From Archangium primigenium (GTDB lineage: Bacteria > Myxococcota > Myxococcia > Myxococcales > Myxococcaceae): a stretch of DNA of 64,000 nucleotides. Numbering within the stretch: position 1 is the stretch's first letter; every line of letters begins with the position of its first letter. The position numbers and the translations under genes are program-made. The stretch spans positions 8,365,224-8,429,223 of the forward strand of contig NZ_JADWYI010000001.1 of the NCBI RefSeq assembly GCF_016904885.1, written 5' to 3'. The notes beneath the pieces are model-generated. The model had not been told where the DNA came from. It worked only from the letters and a program-made list of their open reading frames with translations, and did no database searches. Below, piece by piece: positions 18,725 through 27,008 of the stretch.

Positions 18725-19716
18725 TCCAATACCCGCTGCGCGCCCGAAGGTGACGCGGGGGACGACACGAGCAACCAGGCGGGAGCCCACCAATAGGGGT
18801 ACAGCAGCTGGCGCTCGACCTTCTCGAAGCCCGCCTCGCGCAAGAGCCGCTCCCACTGCGCGAGGGGCTGCTCGAAGTTGGTGCGCGCCACGCTCCGGTC
18901 CGCGTAGCCGAACATCACCGGCATCAGGAAGCCCTGGGCCACCGTCTCGAAGTCCGCCCCCACGTACTCCGCCAGGCCCTCGCGGTAGCGCGCGAACACG
19001 TGCGCCGCCGTCTCGGGCTTCAACGGCTCGTCCATGCACGGCGGGTCGAACTCGGCGATCAACAGGACGTCACACCGCGCCCTCAGCCAGCGCAGCATCG
19101 CCGGTCGGTCCGCCGGCGCGAGCGATTGCAAGCTGAAGGTCGCCTGCGCCACGTCCCAGCGGCGTGAGCGCGAGCGCGGCTCGGCCGCGAACTCCTGGAG
19201 GCTTCCGGCGTAGGCATCGAACCCGATGCGCTTCTGGGCGAGCGCCTCGGTGGTCCGCGCGAGCAGGGGCACCGCGGGCTCCACCAGCGTCACCCCCTCC
19301 ACCCGCGACGTCAGCGACGGCAACAGCGCCAGACCGTCTCCCACGCCGATGTCCAACAGCTCGAAGGACGTCTGGGGATGGTTCCGGGCCAGCGCCGCGC
19401 TCGTCGCCTGGTAGAGCGGCACGTTGCCCCCACCCCGGATGAAGGCGCCAAAGCCCTCCGCCGACACGTAGACGTCGCGCTTGCCCTCCCGCGCCACCCG
19501 CGCGAGGTAGGTGGCCGCCGCCCGGGGCAGGAGCGCTTCCGGCTCCGCCCTCGCCGCGCCCGCCGCGAGCTCCGCCGCCTCGGCGTAGCGCTCCTCCGCG
19601 AAGGCCAACAGCGCCAGGTACAGGTGACCGTCCGGCGTGACCGTCCCGGCCCGCACGGCGGCCCCCAGTCCCCCGGTCCCGTAGAGATTCCAGATCCGGC
19701 TCAACTCGTCGTTCAC
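18721..19716 (-). CDS. SAM-dependent class I methyltransferase
   Basis: The 331-residue protein has an N-terminal helical part (about 1-100) and a Rossmann-fold methyltransferase domain. Motif I is FELLDIGVGDGLALL (about 117-131), motif II VTLVEPAV, and motif IV follows at WDVAQATFSLQSL. The C-terminal part has an insert with Cys and several Trp/Tyr (YPYWWAPAWLLV near 305). The substrate is unknown; proteins of this shape act on small molecules or peptides. Its stop overlaps the start of the AHH lipoprotein gene, so the two are translationally coupled. It may modify the toxin or simply be a neighbour. Confidence 0.8.
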   Translation of the reverse strand: MNDELSRIWNLYGTGGLGAAVRAGTVTPDGHLYLALLAFAEERYAEAAELAAGAARAEPEALLPRAAATYLARVAREGKRDVYVSAEGFGAFIRGGGNVPLYQATSAALARNHPQTSFELLDIGVGDGLALLPSLTSRVEGVTLVEPAVPLLARTTEALAQKRIGFDAYAGSLQEFAAEPRSRSRRWDVAQATFSLQSLAPADRPAMLRWLRARCDVLLIAEFDPPCMDEPLKPETAAHVFARYREGLAEYVGADFETVAQGFLMPVMFGYADRSVARTNFEQPLAQWERLLREAGFEKVERQLLYPYWWAPAWLLVSSPASPSGAQRVLE

Positions 19717-19761
19717 AGGCCTCGCCCCTCTCCAACTCCGTGTGGCACGCCCACCGGACCC

Positions 19762-20436
19762 CTAGTCCTCGGCGGGCTCGGGCAGGGGCACGTCCCTCAG
19801 GCCCTCCGACTCCAGGTGGAACGCCGCCGCCTTGTCGGTGAGCGGCCCCACGCTGTCCACCGCGAGCCGCGTCCACCAGCCCGCCCCTCGCTTCTCCTCG
19901 TGCCGCAGGGCCAGCGCGTACTCCCGCGACCAGCAGATGCGCTGCTCGGGCTGGCCCTCCGGGAGGAACACGTACCAGTCACACCGCGCGCTCCCCACCC
20001 GCAGCGCGGGCGCCTTCAGCCGCCGCAGCGTGTAGCGCGGCCCGGGCAAGGGCAGCAGGTGCGCGAGCGGCCACCACGTGAACGCCGGGCCCAGCTTCGC
20101 GCTGCGCTCCACCGACACGCGGCGCACCGTACCCGAGCGCCGATCCACCACCGTCACCGCGTGCGCCGGCGCGCCCGCCGGGCCCTGGTCCTCGACCCAG
20201 ACTTCCAGGAGCCCGTCCGTGCGCCGCCGCAGCCACCGCTCGCCGTCCCGCCAGAGCTCCAGGGTATGGGTGCCTCCGGAGGGATCCTCCGTGCGCGCCT
20301 TCACCTGGAGGTCCGGCTTCGTGGCGGGCGGGCCGAAGGTCTTCTCCCAGGAGAGACCTCCGGCCGACTCCGGTGCCGCCGCGAGCGCGCTCGCGGCGCA
20401 CAGCCCTACCCCGAGCACGCCCACGCGACGGCTCAC
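19762..20436 (-). CDS. Secreted protein of unknown function
   Basis: The 224-residue protein has a signal peptide (VGVLGVGLCAASALAAA, cleavage near residue 20) and a beta-rich mature domain with repeated Trp (WEKTFG, HTLELWRDGERWLRRR, WWTRLAVDSV). There are two Cys (SARCDWYVF and RICWSREY) that could form a disulfide. The start overlaps the stop of the upstream phosphodiesterase gene (ATGA), so the two are probably translated together and may work together in the periplasm. No known family was recognised. Confidence 0.75.
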   Translation of the reverse strand: MSRRVGVLGVGLCAASALAAAPESAGGLSWEKTFGPPATKPDLQVKARTEDPSGGTHTLELWRDGERWLRRRTDGLLEVWVEDQGPAGAPAHAVTVVDRRSGTVRRVSVERSAKLGPAFTWWPLAHLLPLPGPRYTLRRLKAPALRVGSARCDWYVFLPEGQPEQRICWSREYALALRHEEKRGAGWWTRLAVDSVGPLTDKAAAFHLESEGLRDVPLPEPAED

Positions 20437-22466
20437 TTCCGCGTCACCCGCGCCAGGTCGAAGTAAGTGAACGTCTTGCCCTGGCCGTCATCGAGCTGCT
20501 TCATCTGGAGCACCGCCGAGTAGTTGCCCTGGAGCGCGGTGTCGAGCGTGGCGCCGGAGGGGTCCGTGGGCATCTGGAACTGGAGCCCGCTCACGGGCGT
20601 GGCCTCCACCGTCACCGTCTTGACCGTGAGCGCGGGCTCGGAGGGCGGCTTGAGCAGGGACTCCACCAGCACGCGGCCCTGCGCCGTGGGCAGCGACAGG
20701 CCGAGCAGGTGGGCCACCGTGGGCGCCACGTCCGTGTTGCCCGAGGGCAAGGTGCTGTTGACGCCCGCCTTGAAGTCCGGACCCGACGCGATGAGCGTGT
20801 TGTGCACGTCCACCGGGCTGAAGCTGCCGTGCATGCCCCGGTACGGCGGGTAGGAGTTGTACTCGATGCCCGGCTTGCCGTTGATGGACGCCTGGTCATC
20901 CCACATGAAGCTCACCGTCACGTCGGGGCTGCGGCCCGAGGCGTTCTCCAGGTTGGCCGCCGAGGCACGGAAGGTGCCCGGGATGTCCCCGTAGCGCGAG
21001 TCCACGAAGATGGCGCCGTACTCCTCGCGGCTCTGCAGGAAGGACACCAGCCGCTTGACCAGCGCGGGGTCGTGGCTCGGGATGTAGAACTGATCCGAGC
21101 CGCCCGGCGCCGCGATGATGATGGCGTCCGCGGGCAGGGTCGCGGGCACCGCGTAGGCGGGCGTCGTGTACCTGGCGCCCTTGGTGCCGCACAGCGCGCC
21201 CTCGGTGTCCGTGCGCTGGGGATAGACGGGGGTGCCATCGGCGCGGATGCCGCTGAGCACGGGCGAGTTGTCGCAGCCCGAGCCGTCATACGCGTGGAAG
21301 CCCGCGCGCGTGAGCAGGTCCGCGCTGCGCACGAAACCGGACGCCGAGAAGCCCGTGGCGCTCACCTCGCCCGCCGTGTTCTTGCCCGTGGTCCCGTCCG
21401 GCGTGACGCCGCGCAGCGGGAAGAGCGACAGCGGCCCGGACACCGACGAGTGCGAGTGGTCCGAGGCGATGAGGATGTTCGTCGTGGCGAGCTCGCCCCG
21501 CGCCTCCAGCGTCGAGACGATCTGCCCGAGCAGCTTGTCCTGCAGGCGCAAGGAGGCCAGGGCGTTGGCCGAGCCCGGGCCGTAGTCGTGCTGCGCGGCG
21601 TCCACCGTGCGCAGCCAGATGAGCGACAGGTCCGGCATCACCTGGGGCAGGACGTAGCCCGTGTAGTAGTCCGCCAGGTTCTGGTTCTGCGTGAGGTGAC
21701 GGCCGCCGGCGCTGTCGGACGCGTCGGGCGTCTTGCCATCGGAGAAGAAGATGATGGACGAGGTCCCCGTGGGCGAGCCGTTGTCCGCGGCGAGCGTCAG
21801 GCCCGGGTGCATCAGGGGGGTGTTCTTCGGCAGCTTGAAGCCCTTCTGCTGCATGTCCTCGGCGGTGGCCAGCGGCCAGACGGTGTTCTCGTCGATGAGC
21901 ACGCCGCCGCGCGCGGTGTCCTGCAGGTAGGCCGGGCCGCTCTTGCCAATCGTCGCCGTCTTGAGGCCCGCGCCGTGCGCCGCCGCGAAGAGCGTGTCCG
22001 CGTTGAGCAGGGGCTCGTGGAACGTCTCCTCGTAGTACTTGCCAAGCTGGTCGAGCAGCCGCCAGTCGTCCACGAAGACGGGCGCGTGGAAGTCCGCGGT
22101 GGCGCCCGTGGCGTTCTGTACCTTGGGGCCGGGCGCGTAGGCCGCGTTGCCGTTGAAGCCCGTCACCGCCGGGAACGCGCCCGTGGCGAACGTGGCGCCA
22201 TTGATGAGCGTGAAGGTCGGGTAGGTCGAGTGGTTGTCCTCGAACCACACGCCCCGCGTGCGCAGCGCGTGGACGTTGGGCGTGTCCGCCGCGTTGATGT
22301 AGTCCGGCCGCAGCCCGTCCCACACGAAGATGATCATCTTGTTGCGGCGCACGGACGGCGTCGGCTCCGGCTCGGGCGTCGGCTTGTCCTTGTCACAGCC
22401 CGCCACGCCGACACACGCCGTCAGCACGACCAGACCCGCTCCCGACCAGCGCTTCTTCCAACTCAT
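20433..22466 (-). CDS. Alkaline-phosphatase-superfamily phosphodiesterase lipoprotein
   Basis: The 677-residue protein belongs to the type I phosphodiesterase/nucleotide pyrophosphatase family (PF01663-like). Features are the metal-binding FVWDGLRPD (about 45-53), a Thr nucleophile region YPTFTLINGATFATG, TVDAAQHDYGPGS, and IASDHSHSSV. A lipoprotein signal precedes it (VVLTACVGVAGC, Cys near residue 24), followed by a Pro/Glu linker. It should hydrolyse phosphodiester bonds of nucleotides or lipids at the envelope. The ATG at 22466 gives the standard signal; an upstream in-frame ATG (22493) adds 9 residues. It lies 52 nt after gpsA and overlaps the next gene by 4 nt. Confidence 0.85.
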   Translation of the reverse strand: MSWKKRWSGAGLVVLTACVGVAGCDKDKPTPEPEPTPSVRRNKMIIFVWDGLRPDYINAADTPNVHALRTRGVWFEDNHSTYPTFTLINGATFATGAFPAVTGFNGNAAYAPGPKVQNATGATADFHAPVFVDDWRLLDQLGKYYEETFHEPLLNADTLFAAAHGAGLKTATIGKSGPAYLQDTARGGVLIDENTVWPLATAEDMQQKGFKLPKNTPLMHPGLTLAADNGSPTGTSSIIFFSDGKTPDASDSAGGRHLTQNQNLADYYTGYVLPQVMPDLSLIWLRTVDAAQHDYGPGSANALASLRLQDKLLGQIVSTLEARGELATTNILIASDHSHSSVSGPLSLFPLRGVTPDGTTGKNTAGEVSATGFSASGFVRSADLLTRAGFHAYDGSGCDNSPVLSGIRADGTPVYPQRTDTEGALCGTKGARYTTPAYAVPATLPADAIIIAAPGGSDQFYIPSHDPALVKRLVSFLQSREEYGAIFVDSRYGDIPGTFRASAANLENASGRSPDVTVSFMWDDQASINGKPGIEYNSYPPYRGMHGSFSPVDVHNTLIASGPDFKAGVNSTLPSGNTDVAPTVAHLLGLSLPTAQGRVLVESLLKPPSEPALTVKTVTVEATPVSGLQFQMPTDPSGATLDTALQGNYSAVLQMKQLDDGQGKTFTYFDLARVTRK

Positions 22467-22518
22467 TGGCTCGACCCCCAGGTGGTGGTTCACCGCGTTC
22501 GGGTGAGGCGCGCAGGCC

Positions 22519-23520
22519 TCACACCAGTTCGTTCTTGGGCTGACGTGTCATCAGCTCCACCACCGCCGCCCGAGCGCTCTTGCCCTCGTAGGCGATGGCA
22601 TACACCTTCTCGCAGATGGGCAGCTCCACGCCGACCTTCTGCGACAAATCCCGCGCGCTCCTGGCCGTCTTCACGCCCTCGGCCACCTGCTTCATGTCCG
22701 CGAGGATGTCCGGCAGCGAGCGGCCCCGGCCCAGCTCCATGCCCACGTGCCGGTTGCGGCTGAGCTCCCCCGTGCACGTGAGCACCAGGTCCCCCATGCC
22801 CGACAGGCCCGAGAGCGTCAGCGGGTTGCCGCCCTTGCGCACCGCCAGCCGGGTGATCTCCGCGAGCCCCCGGGTGATGATGGCCGCGCGGGCGTTGTGG
22901 CCCATGCCCAGCCCGTCCGCGATGCCCGCCGCGATGGCGATGACGTTCTTGAGCGCGCCGCCGTACTGCACCCCCACCACGTCGCTGGACGTGTAGGAGC
23001 GGAACGTCTCCGTCTGCAGCGCCTTCTGGCAGCGCAGCGCCACCTTGTCCCAGGGCGAGGCGATGGTCACCACCGTGGGCATGCGCTGGGCCAGCTCCTT
23101 GGCGAAGCTCGGCCCCGAGAGCACGGCGATGTACGGATGGAACTCCTCCGGCAGGCAGTCCTCCAGGAGCTCCGTCATGGTGAGCAGCGTGTCGTTCTCG
23201 ATGCCCTTGGCCACCGTGACCAGCGGCACGTGCCGGGGCAGGTGCGGCAGCGCCTGGGCCACCACCTGGCGCGTGGCGTGGCTGGGCGCGGCCATGACCA
23301 CCAGCTCCGCGCCCTCCAGCGCCTCGGCCAGCACGGTCGTGGCCCTCACGCGCGGGGAGATGGGGATGCCCGGCAGGTAGGTGCCGTTCTCGTGGCGGGT
23401 GTTGATCGCCTCGGCGAGCGCGGCGTCCCGGCCCCACAGGCCCACATGCTCGCAGTTCACCGCGAGGACGTTGGCGAGGGCCGTGCCGAAAGAGCCAGAA
23501 CCGATGACGCTGGCGCGCAT
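22519..23520 (-). CDS. gpsA: Glycerol-3-phosphate dehydrogenase [NAD(P)+]
   Basis: GpsA reduces dihydroxyacetone phosphate to sn-glycerol 3-phosphate, the backbone for phospholipids. The 333-residue protein has the N-terminal nucleotide-binding motif GSGSFGTALA (about 7-16) and the substrate loop with VAKGIE. VQYGGALKNVIAIAAGIADG contains the catalytic Lys, and LSGLSGMGDLVLTCTG follows. The start at 23520 is chosen because AGGAG sits 9 nt upstream; the ATG at 23529 has AGGAG directly against it, leaving no spacer. It heads a leftward string of genes reaching the Imm11 gene at 16883, though gaps of 45-52 nt leave it open whether they share one transcript. Confidence 0.96.
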   Translation of the reverse strand: MRASVIGSGSFGTALANVLAVNCEHVGLWGRDAALAEAINTRHENGTYLPGIPISPRVRATTVLAEALEGAELVVMAAPSHATRQVVAQALPHLPRHVPLVTVAKGIENDTLLTMTELLEDCLPEEFHPYIAVLSGPSFAKELAQRMPTVVTIASPWDKVALRCQKALQTETFRSYTSSDVVGVQYGGALKNVIAIAAGIADGLGMGHNARAAIITRGLAEITRLAVRKGGNPLTLSGLSGMGDLVLTCTGELSRNRHVGMELGRGRSLPDILADMKQVAEGVKTARSARDLSQKVGVELPICEKVYAIAYEGKSARAAVVELMTRQPKNELV

Positions 23521-23715
23521 GGAGCACATCTCCTGGGTGTCGGAGGAGGGGGGGCGCAGTGTAGACCAGCCCCGCGCCCGGAAACGAGCAATCCCGGGCA
23601 CGGCGGATGACGCGTGGCGTCTGACAGCGAGCAGCCGCCCACTTTCCCCCGCTCCCTCCGGAACCGGGCGGACTACCATCCGCCGCCTTCACGGGGCGCG
23701 AGGAGGGATGTCGGG

Positions 23716-24321
23716 ATGCGGGCAGGCCGGGGCGTGGGAGTGGTGGTGCTGATGCTGGCGCTGGGCGCGTGCCGCTCGCGGACGCCGAGCGCGCCGGACG
23801 CGGGCGTGCCCCCGCAGGAGACCCTGCGGTGCGAGGGCCTCGTGGCGCTGGAGGTGCGCGACGCGCTGCCCGGCTTCACCCTCACGCAGGAGCGCCCCTG
23901 CCCCACCTGCGGCCCCCTGTGCGTCTTGCGCTCCACCGAGCGCCGCGACGTCTCCGTCTCCATCGCCTACGACTGCCGCCCGCGCTTCGAGGGCGAGGAC
24001 ACGCGCGCCCTGCTCACCCCGACGATCAAGGCCGGTGGCACGGAGGTGCCCGCCATGGGCAAGGCCGCGGCGCGGCGCGAGCCCGTGCCGGGCATGCTCC
24101 AGGTGTCCGCCTGGGACGAGGACACGCCCTGCGGCATCGTCGTCACCTGGCTGGGCCCGGACAAGGAGCGCGCGCTCGACCTGGCCCGCATGACGCTCTA
24201 CGCCACCACGCCCGAGCGGCTCGCCCAGGCCGCCGTGGCGAGCCCTCCCGACGCGGGCCCCCTTCCCGACGCCGGCCTTCCTCCCGACGCCGGCCCCCTT
24301 CCCGACGCCGGCCCGCGCTGA
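23716..24321 (+). CDS. Lipoprotein with PDAG-repeat tail, unknown function
   Basis: The 201-residue protein has a lipoprotein signal ([11 protein letters not shown], Cys near residue 17). The compact domain includes two CPTCGPLC cysteines, a single Cys in AYDCRPRF and one in DTPCGIVV, so disulfides are likely. The last 30 residues are a tandem run of P-D-A-G units, four visible copies between 24244 and 24318; such linkers are common in myxobacterial surface proteins. The start has AGGAGGG 9 nt upstream and lies in the frame that carries the lipobox. It ends 28 nt before the histidine kinase gene and may share its transcript. Function not recognised. Confidence 0.75.
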   Translation: MRAGRGVGVVVLMLALGACRSRTPSAPDAGVPPQETLRCEGLVALEVRDALPGFTLTQERPCPTCGPLCVLRSTERRDVSVSIAYDCRPRFEGEDTRALLTPTIKAGGTEVPAMGKAAARREPVPGMLQVSAWDEDTPCGIVVTWLGPDKERALDLARMTLYATTPERLAQAAVASPPDAGPLPDAGLPPDAGPLPDAGPR

Positions 24322-24349
24322 GCCCCGACGCGCCGCACGGAGACGCCCC

Positions 24350-25876
24350 GTGGCCACCCATCCCCCGCCCATCATCCTGAGCTTCCGGCGCACCTTCGCG
24401 CTGCTCATCGTCCTCGTGGTGCTGCCGTCCGCGGGCCTGTCCGGCTTTGGCGTCGTGGCCATCATCAACGAGCGCGCCGCGGTGGAGAAGCGGCTGGAGG
24501 CGGCCTGGAAGGGCACGCTGGAGGGGCTCGCCGAGGAGCTGCCCACGGTGCTGCGCGCGGCGAGCTTCGAGCGCGAGGAAGGGCAGTGGTGGCTCGTGGA
24601 CGCCGCGGGCCGTCGGCTGTCCACGCGCGACACCTTCGAGCTGGAGGGCAAGCAGGTGCGCACGGCCGACAAGGACCTGGCCACCGCGCTGCAGGCCACG
24701 GGCACCTCGTCCTCCGACTTCCCTCGGGGCACCTCGCTCTTCTCGCTCGTGGTGGGCGGCAAGGCCACGCTCCTCGCCGCCGAGCCGCGCGATGGCACCG
24801 TGTATGGCGCCCGCGTGTCCCAGGAGGCCGTGGAGGCCCTGCTCGCCGAGTGGGGCGAGGGACAGCAGACGTCCAGCGAGCCCGTGCGCTTCGTGCTGCT
24901 CGCCCGGCAGGAGCCACTTCCCGGCGAGGGCCTCATGGGCAAGCTCGCCTCCGAGGTGGCCCAGGCCCGCGCCAGCGCGCTCGGGCCGCCCACGCTCGCC
25001 GAGCGCACGCTGGACGTGCCCCTGCAGGACTTCCGGCTGGGCGTGGTGCCCCTGGGCGAGGATCCCGTGGCCCGGGCCTCCACGCGCAACCGGCTCGTCT
25101 ACGTGGTGCTGCTCGCGCTCTTCTACCTCACGCTCTCCTTCGGCGTCGTCTACACGGGCCGCGTGCTCTACCGCGAGGCGCGGCTGTCGCGCATGAAGAC
25201 GGACTTCGTCTCCCTGGTGAGCCACGAGCTGCGCACCCCCGTCACCTCCATCCGCATGTTCATCGAGACGCTCGCCCTGGGGCGCGTGCAGGACCCCGCC
25301 CAGACGCAGGAGGTGCTGCGCATGCTCACCCAGGAGACCGAGCGCCTGAGCACCCTCATCGAGCGCGTGCTCGACTGGTCTCGCATCGAGAGCGGCCGCA
25401 AGGAGTACCACCCGGAGACGCTGCCCGTGTCGGACGTGGTGGAGACGGCCGTGGCGGCCTTCCGCGCCCAGCGGCTGGAGGGGGACTTGAAGCTCACCGT
25501 GCAGGTGCCCGAGCCGCCGCCCCCGGTGCACGTGGACCGGGTGGCCATCGCCGGGGCGCTGCTCAACCTCCTGCAGAACGCCTACAAGTACAGCCGCGAG
25601 GACAAGCGCATCGCCCTGAGCGTGCGCCAGCATCGGCGGTGGGTGGAGCTGACGGTGGAGGACCACGGCGTGGGCATCGCCCGGCGCGACCACCGGCGCA
25701 TCTTCGAGCGCTTCTACCGGGTGGACAACCTGCTCACGCGCCGCACCGAGGGCAGCGGCCTGGGCCTGGCCATCGCCCGCCGCATCGTGGAGGCGCACGG
25801 CGGGCACATCCTCCTCAAGAGCGAGCTGGGCAAGGGCAGCCGCTTCACCCTCCAGCTCCCGGTGGAGAAGGTCTGA
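24350..25876 (+). CDS. Membrane sensor histidine kinase
   Basis: The 508-residue kinase has two membrane helices (about 15-37 and 245-268) enclosing a periplasmic sensor of about 210 residues with no recognised fold. A HisKA domain carries the phospho-acceptor His292 in [10 protein letters not shown]. The HATPase_c domain has [22 protein letters not shown] and [11 protein letters not shown]. It is orthodox and should autophosphorylate and pass phosphate to an OmpR-type regulator. No response regulator adjoins; the nearest is at 32892 on the same strand, separated by accessory genes (see findings). The start is a GTG at 24350. Confidence 0.92.
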   Translation: MATHPPPIILSFRRTFALLIVLVVLPSAGLSGFGVVAIINERAAVEKRLEAAWKGTLEGLAEELPTVLRAASFEREEGQWWLVDAAGRRLSTRDTFELEGKQVRTADKDLATALQATGTSSSDFPRGTSLFSLVVGGKATLLAAEPRDGTVYGARVSQEAVEALLAEWGEGQQTSSEPVRFVLLARQEPLPGEGLMGKLASEVAQARASALGPPTLAERTLDVPLQDFRLGVVPLGEDPVARASTRNRLVYVVLLALFYLTLSFGVVYTGRVLYREARLSRMKTDFVSLVSHELRTPVTSIRMFIETLALGRVQDPAQTQEVLRMLTQETERLSTLIERVLDWSRIESGRKEYHPETLPVSDVVETAVAAFRAQRLEGDLKLTVQVPEPPPPVHVDRVAIAGALLNLLQNAYKYSREDKRIALSVRQHRRWVELTVEDHGVGIARRDHRRIFERFYRVDNLLTRRTEGSGLGLAIARRIVEAHGGHILLKSELGKGSRFTLQLPVEKV

Positions 25877-25884
25877 GCCCGGCC

Positions 25885-26922
25885 GTGTCCAGGGCGGCCC
25901 TGCTCCTGGGCGCGCTCGCCGCGCCGCTCGTGGCCGCGCTGCTCGGGGCGGCGCTCCTCATCGGCGCCAGTCCCTCGGGCTGGGGGTATGTGCTGGGCGC
26001 GCTGCTCACCACGGTGGGGCTCCTCACCCGGCGTCGGAGGCGCTGGCGGGGCCTCACCCGCGCGGGGCTGGGCCTGCTCGTGTTCGTCCTCGGCGCGCGT
26101 GTGCTGCTCACGGAGCGGGGAGCGCTGTCCGTTCAGCGGCTGCCGGACGGAGGGACGCGACTCGTCAACCGGCTCGTCGACGAGCGGGATGGAACGCTCC
26201 TCGCCGCCCATGCGCTCCGCCTCTCCGGACGGCTGCCGCGCGCGGAGGCCCAGGACTTCGTGCCCGCGCTCGAGTCCGCCTTCACCCGGATGCGCGAGGC
26301 GGAGGGCCCCGTGGCCACGCCCGCCGTGGCAACCTGGCTGGGCATGCAGCGCCCCGAGGCCTTCGATGCCGTCCTCATCCCACCGGAGTCCTCGGAGCCG
26401 ACCTCGACCGCCGTGGTCTTCCTCCATGGCTACGCGGGCAACTTCGCCGTGTACTGCTGGCAGATGAGCCGTGCGGCCCATGCCATCTCCGCGCTCACCC
26501 TCTGCCCCTCGGTGGGGCCCGAGGGCCGCTGGAAGTCGCCGCGAGGCGAGCGGACGCTCGCGGCCACGTATGCCTGGCTCGTGAAGCAAGGCATCCGCCG
26601 GGTGTACCTGGGGGGCCTGTCCAACGGTGGCGAGGGCGCGAGCGTGCTCGTGAACCGGCCCGTCCCCGCCGGACTGGAGCTCCGAGGCCTGGTGCTCATC
26701 TCGGGCGCCGAGACGAAGGAGGCTCCGCCCCGGGTGCCCGTGCTGCTCGTGCAGGGCGCACGGGACACGATGATGCCCGCGCGGCTGATGCGGGAGTACG
26801 CCCGGCGCGCGGGACGCCTCGCCACCTCCGTGGAGGTCGACAGCGGCCACTTCGCCTTCCTGGACCATCACGCGAAATGTCGGAGCACCATCGCCACGTG
26901 GCTGCACGCGCGGGAGCACTGA
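25885..26922 (+). CDS. Membrane-anchored alpha/beta hydrolase
   Basis: The 345-residue protein starts with two hydrophobic helices (about 4-40 and 55-72), after which an alpha/beta-hydrolase domain follows. It has the oxyanion loop LHGYAGNFAVY, the nucleophile in GGLSNGGEG (Ser), an Asp in QGARDTMMP and His in DSGHFAFLDHH. The active site should face the periplasm. The GTG at 25885 is 8 nt after the kinase stop, so it is likely co-transcribed with it; no better start exists. Part of this gene (26232-26455) is repeated as a broken copy at 30510-30733. Confidence 0.82.
   Translation: MSRAALLLGALAAPLVAALLGAALLIGASPSGWGYVLGALLTTVGLLTRRRRRWRGLTRAGLGLLVFVLGARVLLTERGALSVQRLPDGGTRLVNRLVDERDGTLLAAHALRLSGRLPRAEAQDFVPALESAFTRMREAEGPVATPAVATWLGMQRPEAFDAVLIPPESSEPTSTAVVFLHGYAGNFAVYCWQMSRAAHAISALTLCPSVGPEGRWKSPRGERTLAATYAWLVKQGIRRVYLGGLSNGGEGASVLVNRPVPAGLELRGLVLISGAETKEAPPRVPVLLVQGARDTMMPARLMREYARRAGRLATSVEVDSGHFAFLDHHAKCRSTIATWLHAREH
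26232..26455 (+). repeat. Source copy of a 224-nt direct repeat
   Basis: This internal part of the hydrolase gene matches 30510-30733 over 224 nt without gaps. By hand count there are about 19 mismatches (roughly 91% identity). The two copies point the same way and flank the Kelch lipoprotein gene and the transposase remnant. Confidence 0.85.
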
Positions 26923-27008
26923 CGCGGACGCTTGGGTGCGCGACAAGGGATGGGGTTGGCTCTCGGGAGATGTGTTTGACTTCCGCCTCCCCTTGCCCCT
27001 CAGGATGT

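Noticed and set aside
23614-23715. N-terminal extension of the lipoprotein at 23716
   Set aside because: It would bury the lipoprotein signal and has no ribosome site, whereas AGGAGGG precedes the chosen start.
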